Assembly: GCA_005791165.1 (NCBI GenBank)
Contig: SXXW01000031.1
Span: forward strand, 1-59,684
DNA: 59,684 bases
Direction: 5' to 3'
Origin: Cytophagaceae bacterium
Lineage (GTDB): Bacteria; Bacteroidota; Bacteroidia; Cytophagales; Spirosomataceae
Positions within the stretch are counted from its first letter, which is position 1. Every line of letters starts with the position of its first letter. A program made the translations under genes and the position numbers. Below are positions 38,788 to 47,526 of the stretch, piece after piece. The notes under the pieces were generated by a model that worked only from the letters and a program-made list of their open reading frames with translations, was not told the origin of the DNA and made no database searches.

Positions 38788-39734
38788 TACAGCTTACTCG
38801 CTAAAAACCTTAGAATCTTGGGTAGCTTAATGTGATTGTTTATAGCATATAAACTCCCTCTTGTTCTCACTAGCTGTGCATTGTTCCCATTGAAGTTTTG
38901 TTCAGCTATTTGGCCTGTTTTAATATCAACTAAATTTCTTCTAATAAATAATTCCTTGGTCACCATATTGGAAAGCATAGGTGTGTAGTAAATACAGTTC
39001 TCAAAATAATAATGGGTCACCTGTGAATACCTGGTGCTTTGAGGGTCCTCTACGGGACTTCCTCCATGAATAATATTAGAAGACCAAATGAGTGCATCTC
39101 CTTTTTTAGCCAAAAATTTTTTCTTTTTATAGGAGCTCTTTTCCATTAAATCTTCCATAAAAGTCTCATACTCTGGATAGTTTTCATAGGAGGTATCCTC
39201 GGTCGTATTTTTAAAATCAGAAAAATTATATTCTGGATTCCGGTGTGAACCTGGATAATAAAACAAAGGACCATTGTTTTCCGTGATATCTTCTAAAGCA
39301 ACCCACACACCACACATATATCTTGCAGGTAAGGAACTGAAATGTAAGGTGTCTGAATGTGCTTTTTGTTGGGTCCCAACTTTAAAATTTAGCGTTTGAA
39401 AGGGAACAGGCTCTCTTTCGTATAACATTTTTAGCGTGTCCATGATTTTAGGGTGACAAGCTAATTCTTTAACAGAATCAGAATATTGCCATAGATCTTG
39501 GATTCGAATATTATTTCTGAACGTCTGAATAGGGAAATTTTCATTAAACCCTTTATCATTCATTTCCGATTTAATTTTGTCAATTAACTCATTTGAAAAA
39601 ATATTGGAAAGCACAATGAAGCCATTTTCATAATAATCTGAAGCCATTTTTTTATCCTCTTCAGATATATTTTTAGTTTTAATGATATCCGAAAAAAATG
39701 GGGATTCGACCCATGGTAAATTCATCTGAGACAT
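38787..39734 (-). CDS. Phytanoyl-CoA dioxygenase (PhyH)-family oxygenase
   Basis: This is an Fe(II)/2-oxoglutarate dioxygenase-fold protein of 315 aa from the ATG at 39734. An in-frame TTG at 39761 would add nine residues. The iron facial triad is visible: H-x-D in KAHSDTLHF and the distal His in SSNIIHGGSP, with a 2-oxoglutarate-binding Arg in STRYSQVTHYYF. It is cytoplasmic, with no signal peptide. It is the first gene of the PhyH / NTF2-like / sulfatase operon and is divergent from a Tat-exported TIM-barrel protein. The substrate is unknown. Confidence 0.85.
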   Translation of the reverse strand: MSQMNLPWVESPFFSDIIKTKNISEEDKKMASDYYENGFIVLSNIFSNELIDKIKSEMNDKGFNENFPIQTFRNNIRIQDLWQYSDSVKELACHPKIMDTLKMLYEREPVPFQTLNFKVGTQQKAHSDTLHFSSLPARYMCGVWVALEDITENNGPLFYYPGSHRNPEYNFSDFKNTTEDTSYENYPEYETFMEDLMEKSSYKKKKFLAKKGDALIWSSNIIHGGSPVEDPQSTRYSQVTHYYFENCIYYTPMLSNMVTKELFIRRNLVDIKTGQIAEQNFNGNNAQLVRTRGSLYAINNHIKLPKILRFLASKL

Positions 39735-39813
39735 ATCAATTTCATTTTGAATAATTTCCAAATATAAGAGAATCCAATTATTTATTTAACTTAGATTTTC
39801 AAAACTTATTCAC

Positions 39814-40740
39814 ATGCAAAGACGCGACTTCCTTCAATCTTCTCTTTTGGCCTCAGGTTTGACATCTATTTCTGGAGCTAATCCAATCATCGCCAAACCG
39901 GCTTTAAGTCCTAAAATAAAATTAAGCGTTTCCAGTTATTCGTATTGGCACTTTAAGGGAGAGCAATTTCCAATTGAAAAGGTCATTGACGATGCAGCTG
40001 CTTTGGGTTTAGAAGGGATAGATATTTTGCACCGGCAAATGAAAAGTGAGGATAATGCCTATATGCAAAATATTAAAAAACATGCATTTCTGAACGGCAT
40101 CGCCTTGACTTGCTTGTCGATTCATCAGGGATTTGTCACTCCAGATAAGGCTGAATTGAAAAAGCATGTGGATCATACGATTCATTGCATTGAATTAGCT
40201 TACAAGATGGGAATTCCTTGCTTGCGCTTAAATACGGGCCGCTGGAATACCATCAAATCGTTTGATCATTTAATGAAAAATAGGGGCATTGAACCAATTT
40301 TACCTGGCTATACCGAAGCCGATGGATATAAATGGTGTGTGGATGGTATCCAACAATGTTTAGCTAAGGCTGAAGAATGTGGTGTTTTACTCGCCTTGGA
40401 AAATCACTGGGGGCTGGGTTCTACTCCGGAAGGGATGTTAAAAATACACGAAACAGTCAATTCTCCATGGCTTGGTCTACTCATGGATACAGGAAATTTC
40501 TTGGAAGAGCCCTACGATAAATTAGAGAAAATCGCTTCGAAAACAAGCTTTGTTCAAGCAAAAACGTATTACGGAGGTGGCGAATGGTATTCTCTTGAAC
40601 TGGATTATAAACGTATCATTCAGATCTTAAAGAAGGTGAATTACCAAGGGTATATTTCGATCGAATTTGAGGGGAAAGAAGCTGCGTCAACAGGCGTTCG
40701 TAAAAGTGTGGAACTGCTTAGAAAGGCTTTGGCCTCATAA
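39814..40740 (+). CDS. Tat-exported sugar isomerase/epimerase-like TIM-barrel protein
   Basis: This 308-aa protein of the AP-endonuclease-2/xylose-isomerase-like fold has an N-terminal twin-arginine signal (MQRRDFLQSSLLASGLTS). The barrel carries candidate metal ligands in LALENHWG (Glu), LLMDTGNF (Asp), a His in CLSIHQGF and the C-terminal Glu in ISIEFEGKE. Such proteins in Bacteroidota isomerise or oxidise keto-sugars. A Tat signal implies that a pre-folded, metal-loaded enzyme is exported. The 3' end overlaps the convergent gene by 6 nt. Confidence 0.85.
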   Translation: MQRRDFLQSSLLASGLTSISGANPIIAKPALSPKIKLSVSSYSYWHFKGEQFPIEKVIDDAAALGLEGIDILHRQMKSEDNAYMQNIKKHAFLNGIALTCLSIHQGFVTPDKAELKKHVDHTIHCIELAYKMGIPCLRLNTGRWNTIKSFDHLMKNRGIEPILPGYTEADGYKWCVDGIQQCLAKAEECGVLLALENHWGLGSTPEGMLKIHETVNSPWLGLLMDTGNFLEEPYDKLEKIASKTSFVQAKTYYGGGEWYSLELDYKRIIQILKKVNYQGYISIEFEGKEAASTGVRKSVELLRKALAS

Positions 40741-41391
40741 AGCGTTGATGATGTAGTTCGAAAACAGAATATTGATTTTTCCCGTTTTACTCACATTTTT
40801 TGGATTCTCAAGGGAAGCCGATCGATTAATATCTATAACAACTCCTTTTGGGATTTTGAATTTTTTCACATCCACGGAAAAGGTTAATTCATCTGGAAGA
40901 CCAAATTCTTTTTGTTTGCCATACGTGTAATCTGCGACTACGGTCCCATTAGTCCGAGTAGTAATTTGAGATTTTAAAATCAAAGCTTCGTCAGTGTCCA
41001 CCCATATTTTAGCCAGCACAATTTCACCAGCGTCATTGCTAGGCAATAGGGTAATTGATTCCGTTTTGATTTTTTGTATTACCTCATAACCTGTGAAAAT
41101 AGCGGAATAACTCGCTTTATTTTTCAGCATAATCGCCAAGTCAGTGAAGCCTTTTTTAGGTAAAATAGCAATCCCTTGCGTTTTCATTTTGATCTCATCC
41201 GGCTGCTTAAATTCTATTTTAGCTTTCACGGGGAGAATTTTAATTAAGGGAATGTCAGATTTGATTTTTGCGTCAACGGTATAGTTTTTGACGCGGTTCA
41301 GGTGGCTAATGACGGATGCGACGGTTTTGTTGGCATCCTGACCCAAAACCATATTGGACACACAAAGCAATAAAAATAGTCGGAACATCAT
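40735..41391 (-). CDS. LolA-like outer-membrane lipoprotein-sorting-type protein
   Basis: This 218-aa protein has a signal peptide (MMFRLFLLLCVSNMVLGQ) followed by a LolA/LppX-like half-barrel pattern (KTVASVISHLNRVKNYTVDAKI, then AKIEFKQPDEIKMKT, then YTYGKQKEFGLPDELTF). Its start overlaps the end of the ABC permease gene by 4 nt (ATGA), so it is the last gene of a three-gene ABC operon. It may be a periplasmic carrier for a lipid or lipophilic cargo moved by that transporter. The fold call is from pattern only. Confidence 0.6.
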   Translation of the reverse strand: MMFRLFLLLCVSNMVLGQDANKTVASVISHLNRVKNYTVDAKIKSDIPLIKILPVKAKIEFKQPDEIKMKTQGIAILPKKGFTDLAIMLKNKASYSAIFTGYEVIQKIKTESITLLPSNDAGEIVLAKIWVDTDEALILKSQITTRTNGTVVADYTYGKQKEFGLPDELTFSVDVKKFKIPKGVVIDINRSASLENPKNVSKTGKINILFSNYIINAL

Positions 41392-42233
41392 GCGGTTATA
41401 TCTTTTTTATTGAATACATAAATCGAAATGGAAATCAAAAGAACGTTGTGAATGACCAAAATTAAGATGGAGTTTTTGATGTCTTGAATCGGGAGCGGGT
41501 CTTCAAAAAACGAACGCCATGAGGCCATGTGGGTAGTCAGTAAAAAAGGCCTCACAGAATCAAATACATGAACATCTAGCGTCCCAATGATGGTAAACAA
41601 CAAAATAATGGACATGGTCGTCACGATGGGTCCTATCGAATTATCTGTAAAACATGACAGGCAAATGGACAAGGAACTGACGGTAAACAAGGCTAAAAAA
41701 GCGACTAAAAATCCACCTAAATAACGCCAATTGACATCCGCCTCTTGCAAAATTACCAACCCGTCGCTATTTAAAACCATTAAATCGCCAGAGCCAAATA
41801 ACAATTTCCCCATGATGACCGACATAAATCCCAGCCAAACAATCACAATTAAGGTATAAATTCCACCCGCAATAAATTTCGAAAGAAGCAATTGCGTTCT
41901 GGAAATCGGTTGGGTTAATAGCATCCGAATGGTTCCCATGGCGGCTTCTCCAGAAACTAAATCGCCCGTCACAAGTGCGATCAATAATGGAATTTGGACA
42001 ATCAGCATTTGAAGAATGATGAAGGCAACTAAGTTTCCATTTAATACATTTCCTTCAAAACTTAACGTCTGTTCGAAAGACGAGGTGACAAACGAAATGA
42101 TCGACATTCCGTCTGATTTTAAGGCAAATAAGATAACGCCCACTAACACGGTTATTGCCGCAATGCCCAAATAACTTCTTGGCTTAAGAGCGATTTTTAT
42201 CACTTCATTATAAATGCTTTTGATGAAAATCAT
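41388..42233 (-). CDS. ABC-2-type transporter permease
   Basis: This is an integral membrane subunit of 281 aa with six hydrophobic segments (about 20-40, 65-90, 105-135, 170-200, 205-225 and 255-275) and the ABC-2/NosY-type loop GEAAMGTIRMLLTQPISRTQLLLSKF, which contacts the ATPase. It overlaps the ATPase gene upstream and the LolA-like gene downstream by 4 nt each. The substrate is unknown. Confidence 0.88.
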   Translation of the reverse strand: MIFIKSIYNEVIKIALKPRSYLGIAAITVLVGVILFALKSDGMSIISFVTSSFEQTLSFEGNVLNGNLVAFIILQMLIVQIPLLIALVTGDLVSGEAAMGTIRMLLTQPISRTQLLLSKFIAGGIYTLIVIVWLGFMSVIMGKLLFGSGDLMVLNSDGLVILQEADVNWRYLGGFLVAFLALFTVSSLSICLSCFTDNSIGPIVTTMSIILLFTIIGTLDVHVFDSVRPFLLTTHMASWRSFFEDPLPIQDIKNSILILVIHNVLLISISIYVFNKKDITA

Positions 42234-43141
42234 GCGTTAACCATTTTAATGAAATAATCCTCTAATTTTCGTTTTGCTTCGATTGAAAAAATTCCAATCC
42301 CAGCATTGACAAGGTCTTTGTTTAACTCACTAATCTTCGATTTTTCCATAGGTAATTCAATGCTCGTCTCATTGATGTCCGTTATTTGTATGTTGGGATA
42401 TTGAGACATGATCAACGCTTTCGATTTATCTTTATCAGAAACCTCTAACCTGACCACTAAATCTTCGTTGTTCATTAATGCCTTTACATCCCCTTCCACC
42501 ACCGAAACTCCTTTGTTGATAATCACCATGCGGTTGCAAATGATTTCTATTTCGGCCAAATTATGCGAGGAAAGGATAACGGTTTTATGCTGTTCGTTTT
42601 TTAAACGCAGGATTAAATTTCGGATGTCAATGATCCCTTGGGGATCTAATCCGGTGGTGGGTTCATCTAAGACAATCAGATCCGGATTGTGTAATAATGT
42701 CTGCGCGATGCCCAACCTTTGCTTCATTCCGTGCGAGAAACTTGAGAATTTATCTTGTTCTCGGCCCCCAAGTCCTACAAAATCGAGCATCTTGTAAATT
42801 TCTTTTTTGCCAACGGACACGCGGGAAAGCCTTGAAAAAATTTCTAAATTTTTATATGCGGATAGGTATTTATAAAAATCGGGCTTTTCAATAATGCTTC
42901 CGGTCCGGGATAAAATCTCATTTCGATCAGTGAAAATGGATTTTCCAAAGATTTTAATGGTACCCGAGTCGGGTTTAATGAGGGAAAGCATGCATCTGAT
43001 CGTCGTACTTTTTCCGGCTCCATTAGGACCTAAAAAACCATAAACATCTCCTTGGTTGACATGAAAACTAACATCTTTGACCGCCTCAAACAAGCCAAAT
43101 TTTTTAGCAATGGATTTTATTTCAATGATTTTTTCTGACAT
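42230..43141 (-). CDS. ABC transporter ATP-binding protein
   Basis: This 303-aa ATPase subunit of the ABC-2 exporter has Walker A GPNGAGKSTT, a Q-loop region around MLSLIKPDSG, a signature (FSHGMKQRLGIAQ, a variant of LSGGQ with SHGM), Walker B LIVLDEPTTGLDPQG and the H-loop SSHNLAEIE. About 90 extra C-terminal residues form the accessory domain common in this group. It is the first gene of the ATPase-permease-LolA-like operon. Confidence 0.93.
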   Translation of the reverse strand: MSEKIIEIKSIAKKFGLFEAVKDVSFHVNQGDVYGFLGPNGAGKSTTIRCMLSLIKPDSGTIKIFGKSIFTDRNEILSRTGSIIEKPDFYKYLSAYKNLEIFSRLSRVSVGKKEIYKMLDFVGLGGREQDKFSSFSHGMKQRLGIAQTLLHNPDLIVLDEPTTGLDPQGIIDIRNLILRLKNEQHKTVILSSHNLAEIEIICNRMVIINKGVSVVEGDVKALMNNEDLVVRLEVSDKDKSKALIMSQYPNIQITDINETSIELPMEKSKISELNKDLVNAGIGIFSIEAKRKLEDYFIKMVNA

Positions 43142-43194
43142 ACTTAGGGAAAGGTAAATTTATAAACTCTAATCACTGGAAAAAGTTCAATCTT

Positions 43195-43527
43195 TTACAG
43201 GAAATCGTCACGCCTAGGGCTGAATACGTCAATTAATTCACCCTCCTCCAAGCATACCGCCCCATGAATTTCCCCAGTGGGGACAAAATAGACATCGCCC
43301 GCCTTTAAAATCGACTTTTCCGCTCCAATCGAAATTTCAAATTTACCTTTTGAAACATAGGACGCTTGCGTATGTGGATGATGGTGTAAGGTTCCAATGG
43401 CATGCTGGTCAAAACCCACTTTCACGATCATCATGGATTTGTTTTGTGCCATTACTTTCCTTCTAATTCCGTCTCCTAATTCTAACCAATCAACAAATGC
43501 ATCTTCTATGAGTTTTTCTGATTTCAT
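43195..43527 (-). CDS. Small cupin-domain protein
   Basis: This 110-aa single-domain cupin has motif 1 with HHHPHTQASYVSKGKFEISIG (histidines and a Lys/Glu set for metal) and motif 2 in GDVYFVPTGEIHGAV. Similar small cupins bind a metal and sense or isomerise small molecules. It is divergent from the five-gene amino-alcohol operon and shares its 147-nt regulatory region, so coregulation is plausible. Confidence 0.88.
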   Translation of the reverse strand: MKSEKLIEDAFVDWLELGDGIRRKVMAQNKSMMIVKVGFDQHAIGTLHHHPHTQASYVSKGKFEISIGAEKSILKAGDVYFVPTGEIHGAVCLEEGELIDVFSPRRDDFL

Positions 43528-43550
43528 TATAAAATTTATTTTGAAGGAAT

Positions 43551-43558
43551 TAGGTTTG
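43551..43558 (+). promoter_or_regulatory. Candidate -7 promoter element upstream of the amino-alcohol operon
   Basis: TAGGTTTG matches the Bacteroidota -7 consensus TAnnTTTG exactly. No good -33 TTTG lies at the usual distance, so the promoter may need an activator or may be a chance match. Confidence 0.35.
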
Positions 43559-43563
43559 ATTTT

Positions 43564-43582
43564 ACTTGAAATTCATTCAAGT
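43564..43582. promoter_or_regulatory. Inverted repeat, candidate operator of the amino-alcohol operon
   Basis: ACTTGAA and TTCAAGT form a perfect 7-bp dyad with a 5-nt centre. It starts 5 nt after the TAGGTTTG element, where a repressor would cover the transcription start. It lies in the divergent region shared with the cupin gene. Confidence 0.45.
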
Positions 43583-43674
43583 CAATTAATATTTATTTAA
43601 ATTCGTTTTTAAAGAATAATAGGTCTTGTTGATTTTAAATTTTATACGACAAACCATTTTAAATTTCCTTTTGA

Positions 43675-45018
43675 ATGCAAGATAATTCAAGCGAAAGTGA
43701 CAATCAAGCACATTTGAAAAAAGTACTTAGTCCTTTAATGTTATGGGGACTTGGGGTGGGTTATGTCATTTCGGGCATGTATTTCGGTTGGAATTTAGGT
43801 TTAAAAGAGGGTGGAACGCTGGGTTTGGCCATTGCCACAGGCATTGTCATTGTGCTCTATGCCTGTTTTAGTTTCTCTTATGCGGAATTAGCTTGTGCGA
43901 TTCCAAAGGCTGGTGGGGTTTTTGATTATGCCAATAAAGCCTTTGGGGATCATGTAGGATTCATTGCAGGCATCGCCCAAATGATCGAATTTATTTTTGC
44001 ACCACCGGCGATTGCCTTTGGTATCGGGGCATATTTCAATTTATTTTTTCCTGACATCCCTATTTTGTGGATTTCCCTATCGGCCTATTTCGTATTCACC
44101 GCATTAAATATTTATGGGGTAAAAGCCGCGGCAACTTTTGAATTATGGATAACCATCATCGCGGTGGTGGAAATTTTAATTTTTGCGGGGGTTACTTTGC
44201 CTCATTTCAAATGGGCCAATATGCAACAAAACGCTTGGCCTAATGGTTGGTTTGGTGTGGTCGCCGCTTTACCCTTTGCCATATGGTTTTTCTTGGGCAT
44301 CGAGGGATTGGCCAACGTAGCCGAAGAGGCGAAAAATCCTCAAAAGGATATTCAACGGGGTTTTGGTTCAGCACTTTTCACTCTCGTAATTTTATGTGTT
44401 TTGGTATTTGTTGCGGCCATTGGGGTTGGGGGTTGGGAAGCCATTGTTTTTAAAAATGGCCTATCTGGCGAAACCTCAGACTCGCCGCTTCCATTAGCCA
44501 TGGGTCAAATCGTGGGTGCTAATTCTTTGCTATTTCATTTACTGCTGACCGTGGGTCTTTTTGGTTTAATTGCCTCTTTTCATGGGTTGATTTTGGCAGC
44601 GGGTAGATCCACCTATGAGTTTGGTTTTAAAGGTTTTGCGCCTCGTTTCTTGGGAAAATTACATCCTACCTTTTTGACGCCAACCAACGCCCTTTTGTTC
44701 AATATGGGAATCGGTATATTGGCTTTATTGACCAATAAAACGGCTGAAATTATTACGATCTCAGTGATGGGAGCCTTGACGCTTTATTTTATCGCCATGC
44801 TTTCATTGCTAAGATTAAGAAAAAATGCCCCTAATTTATCTAGGCCATTTTCGGTTCCAGGGTATCCTTTGACTCCGATCATTGCCTTGTTAATTTCAGG
44901 TGCATCCTTGGTATTAATCGCTTATAATAATTCAAATTTGTTTTTTATTTACGCAGGGATCATCCTTATTTGCTTCCTTCTTTTTAAATTGTTCGTTCCA
45001 AAAAAACCTGTTTTATAA
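43675..45018 (+). CDS. Ethanolamine-type amino acid/amine permease (APC superfamily)
   Basis: This is a 12-helix inner-membrane importer of 447 aa. It matches the ethanolamine permease branch of the APC superfamily: FSYAELACAIPKAGGVFDYA, then MIEFIFAPPAIAFGIGAYFN, then FFLGIEGLANVAEEAKNPQKDI and VAAIGVGGWEAIVF. I know these from ethanolamine permeases of Proteobacteria. This is the strongest clue to the operon's substrate. It is the first gene of the operon, and its stop overlaps the glutamine-synthetase-like start in a TAATG junction. Confidence 0.9.
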   Translation: MQDNSSESDNQAHLKKVLSPLMLWGLGVGYVISGMYFGWNLGLKEGGTLGLAIATGIVIVLYACFSFSYAELACAIPKAGGVFDYANKAFGDHVGFIAGIAQMIEFIFAPPAIAFGIGAYFNLFFPDIPILWISLSAYFVFTALNIYGVKAAATFELWITIIAVVEILIFAGVTLPHFKWANMQQNAWPNGWFGVVAALPFAIWFFLGIEGLANVAEEAKNPQKDIQRGFGSALFTLVILCVLVFVAAIGVGGWEAIVFKNGLSGETSDSPLPLAMGQIVGANSLLFHLLLTVGLFGLIASFHGLILAAGRSTYEFGFKGFAPRFLGKLHPTFLTPTNALLFNMGIGILALLTNKTAEIITISVMGALTLYFIAMLSLLRLRKNAPNLSRPFSVPGYPLTPIIALLISGASLVLIAYNNSNLFFIYAGIILICFLLFKLFVPKKPVL

Positions 45019-46373
45019 TGACTGAAAATCAAATACTTGATTATGTGCGGGAGTATCCAGACCAACGAGTTAAAGTCGCGTTGGTGGATATCGATGGTGT
45101 TTTAAGAGGAAAGTACATTAGCACCGAAAAGTTTTTGTCCGTGATCCAATCTGAAATGGGATTTTGTAACGTGGTCTTTGGCTGGGACATGGCCGATGTA
45201 GCCTACGAAAATTCTCAGTATACGGGTTGGCATTCAGGATACCCAGACGCCCCAGCCCGCATCGATTTATCTACTTTTAGAATGATTCCTTGGGAAAATA
45301 ATGTCCCATTTTTCCTTTGTGAATTAATCGATTCTCCTAAAAATAGCGCGGCTGTTTGTCCCCGAAATGTATTGAAAAAGGTGATTAGCCAAGCACAAAA
45401 TGCGGGATTCACCCCATTCTTCAGCCAAGAATTTGAGTGGTTTAATTTTGAAGAAACGCCTGCATCTGTCAACGATAAAAATTTCCAAAACCTAAAGCCA
45501 TTAAGTCCAGGAATGTTTGGGTACTCCATTTTAAGAAGCACTTTGCGCAACGATTTTTTCAACTCTTTATTTTCAGATTTAAGTGCTTTCGGGATACCCT
45601 TAGAAGGTTTACATACAGAAACAGGTCCTGGAGTTTATGAAGCTGCAATCGCTTATTCGGGTATATTGGAAGCTGCAGATCGGGCTGTTTTATTTAAGTC
45701 TTCCGTGAAAGAGCTGGCGTACAAGCAGGGTATCATGGCCACTTTTATGGCTAAATGGGATGAGAATTTGCCCGGTTGCAGTGGTCACGTGCACCAAAGT
45801 CTTTGGGATAAAGACGCGGCAAAAAATTTATTTTATGACGAAAATGATGCGCAAGGAATGAGTCAAACGATGCGGCATTATATCGCAGGCCAACTACATT
45901 GTTTGCCTATCATTTTACCTTTGTTGGCCCCCACCATCAATTCATACAAGCGATTAGTAGAAGGTGCTTGGGCTCCCACCACTTTAACTTGGGCCGTGGA
46001 TAACAGAACGGTCGCCTTGCGCGCTCTGCCTGGTAGTAAAAAAGCGACCCGACTAGAAACGCGGGTTGTGGGTTCTGATGTAAATCCATATCTGGCTATG
46101 GCCGCTTGTTTGGCCAGTGGCTTGTACGGTGTAAAACATCAATTAGCTTTGCAAGAACCGACGGTAGGAAATGGCTATGCGGATGAGTCGCACGGCCGCT
46201 TGCCCGGAAATTTGCAGAAGGCAACGGAGGCCATGAAGCATTCGCCGATTTCCCAGGAATTATTTGGTGAAGCGTTTGTAAGCCATTTTGTGGCTTCGAG
46301 GGAATGGGAATGGCAGCAGTATGGCCGAGTTGTGAGTGATTGGGAAAAAAGAAGGTATTTTGAAATAATTTAA
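45018..46373 (+). CDS. Glutamine-synthetase homologue, probable gamma-glutamyl-amine (ethanolamide) synthetase
   Basis: This 451-aa protein has the glutamine synthetase fold: an N-terminal beta-grasp (about 15-110) and the catalytic domain with HTETGPGVYEAA, GCSGHVHQSLWD and ATRLETRVVGSDVNPYLAMAA. The catalytic Glu/His/Arg residues of the family are kept, but the metal-site and ammonia-site text (GCSGHVH, not the NGSGMHxH of true GlnA) is that of the PuuA/GlnA4-like branch. That branch joins glutamate to an amine using ATP. With the ethanolamine permease before it, the likely product is gamma-glutamylethanolamide. Confidence 0.85.
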   Translation: MTENQILDYVREYPDQRVKVALVDIDGVLRGKYISTEKFLSVIQSEMGFCNVVFGWDMADVAYENSQYTGWHSGYPDAPARIDLSTFRMIPWENNVPFFLCELIDSPKNSAAVCPRNVLKKVISQAQNAGFTPFFSQEFEWFNFEETPASVNDKNFQNLKPLSPGMFGYSILRSTLRNDFFNSLFSDLSAFGIPLEGLHTETGPGVYEAAIAYSGILEAADRAVLFKSSVKELAYKQGIMATFMAKWDENLPGCSGHVHQSLWDKDAAKNLFYDENDAQGMSQTMRHYIAGQLHCLPIILPLLAPTINSYKRLVEGAWAPTTLTWAVDNRTVALRALPGSKKATRLETRVVGSDVNPYLAMAACLASGLYGVKHQLALQEPTVGNGYADESHGRLPGNLQKATEAMKHSPISQELFGEAFVSHFVASREWEWQQYGRVVSDWEKRRYFEII

Positions 46374-46374
46374 G

Positions 46375-47523
46375 ATGGATTTTAATCAAGTAAGACAATT
46401 TAATTTCCCAACCATCATTCGGTTTGGGGCTGGTGCCGTGAAAGAATTAGCACCCTATTTAAAAAATCAGGGTTTCTCAAAACCGTTGATCGTCACCGAT
46501 CCGGTGATTGCTGAGCTTCCGTTTTTCAAAAATATTTGTGCCGATTTACGAGGTGCTGGAGTTTCTGTGGAAGTATTTTCTGCCATACATAAAAATCCGG
46601 TTAAGTCAGATGTGTATTCCGGAACGGCGGTTTGGGATGCAACTCATCGCGATTGTTTGATCGGAATTGGAGGTGGCGCGGCCTTGGATGTTGCCCGGGC
46701 GATTGTACTCCAAGTAAATCATCGGGAGGATTTGTTTGTCTATGATGATTTGATTGGTGGAGATGTCTTTGTGACGAACGATGTGCCACATTTTATCACG
46801 ATTCCGACCACCTCCGGAACGGGAAGTGAAGTAGGAAGGTCTGCCATTATCGCGGATGACGAAACGCACCAAAAAAAGATTTTATTTTCCCCGAAGCTAT
46901 TAGCAAAAATTGTTTTTGCTGATCCGCTCTTGACGATGGAATTACCTGCATTTGTTACTGCAGCGACGGGAATGGATGCTTTGACTCATAATATGGAGGC
47001 TTATTTGGCCAAAAATTACCATCCCATGTGTGATGGAATCGCCTTAGAGGGAATGCGCTTAGTCGCTGATTCTTTAGTGGATGCGGTACGTCAACCGGAT
47101 TTAAATGCCAGGTCAAAAATGTTGTTGGCCTCTATGATGGGCGCCATCGCGTTCCAAAAAGGGTTAGGGGTGGTTCATTCCTTAGCTCATCCGCTTTCTT
47201 CTTTATTAGATACGCATCATGGCTTAGCCAATGCGGTCAATATTCCTTATGGCATGCGGTTTAACATCGCTGGATTTGAGGATCGTTTTGCTCGCATGGC
47301 CCAAGCATTAGGATTGAAGTCGGAAACAGGGGAGTCGGTGGTTCAATATCTTTTTGACCTGAATTCACAAGTAGGCATCCCTCACCGACTAAGAGAAATC
47401 CAAGTAAAAGAGGAGCATTTGGATACTTTGTCGGCTTTGGCTTTTGCAGATTTTGCCCATCCCAATAATCCTAAGCCTGTATCTCAAGCAGATTTTAGAG
47501 CATTGTATGCAGAGGCTTTATAG
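46375..47523 (+). CDS. Iron-type alcohol dehydrogenase
   Basis: This is a group III NAD(P)-dependent alcohol dehydrogenase of 382 aa. The nucleotide-binding motif is GIGGGAALDVARAI and TTSGTGSEVGRSA follows. The metal ligands are in place: Asp201 and His205 (GMDALTHNMEAY), His268 (VHSLAHPLSS) and His282 (DTHHGLANA). It starts 1 nt after the synthetase stop. In this context it should oxidise the hydroxyl of a gamma-glutamylated amino alcohol to the aldehyde. A putrescine pathway would instead need an amine oxidase (PuuB) at this step. Confidence 0.93.
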   Translation: MDFNQVRQFNFPTIIRFGAGAVKELAPYLKNQGFSKPLIVTDPVIAELPFFKNICADLRGAGVSVEVFSAIHKNPVKSDVYSGTAVWDATHRDCLIGIGGGAALDVARAIVLQVNHREDLFVYDDLIGGDVFVTNDVPHFITIPTTSGTGSEVGRSAIIADDETHQKKILFSPKLLAKIVFADPLLTMELPAFVTAATGMDALTHNMEAYLAKNYHPMCDGIALEGMRLVADSLVDAVRQPDLNARSKMLLASMMGAIAFQKGLGVVHSLAHPLSSLLDTHHGLANAVNIPYGMRFNIAGFEDRFARMAQALGLKSETGESVVQYLFDLNSQVGIPHRLREIQVKEEHLDTLSALAFADFAHPNNPKPVSQADFRALYAEAL

Positions 47524-47526
47524 CAT

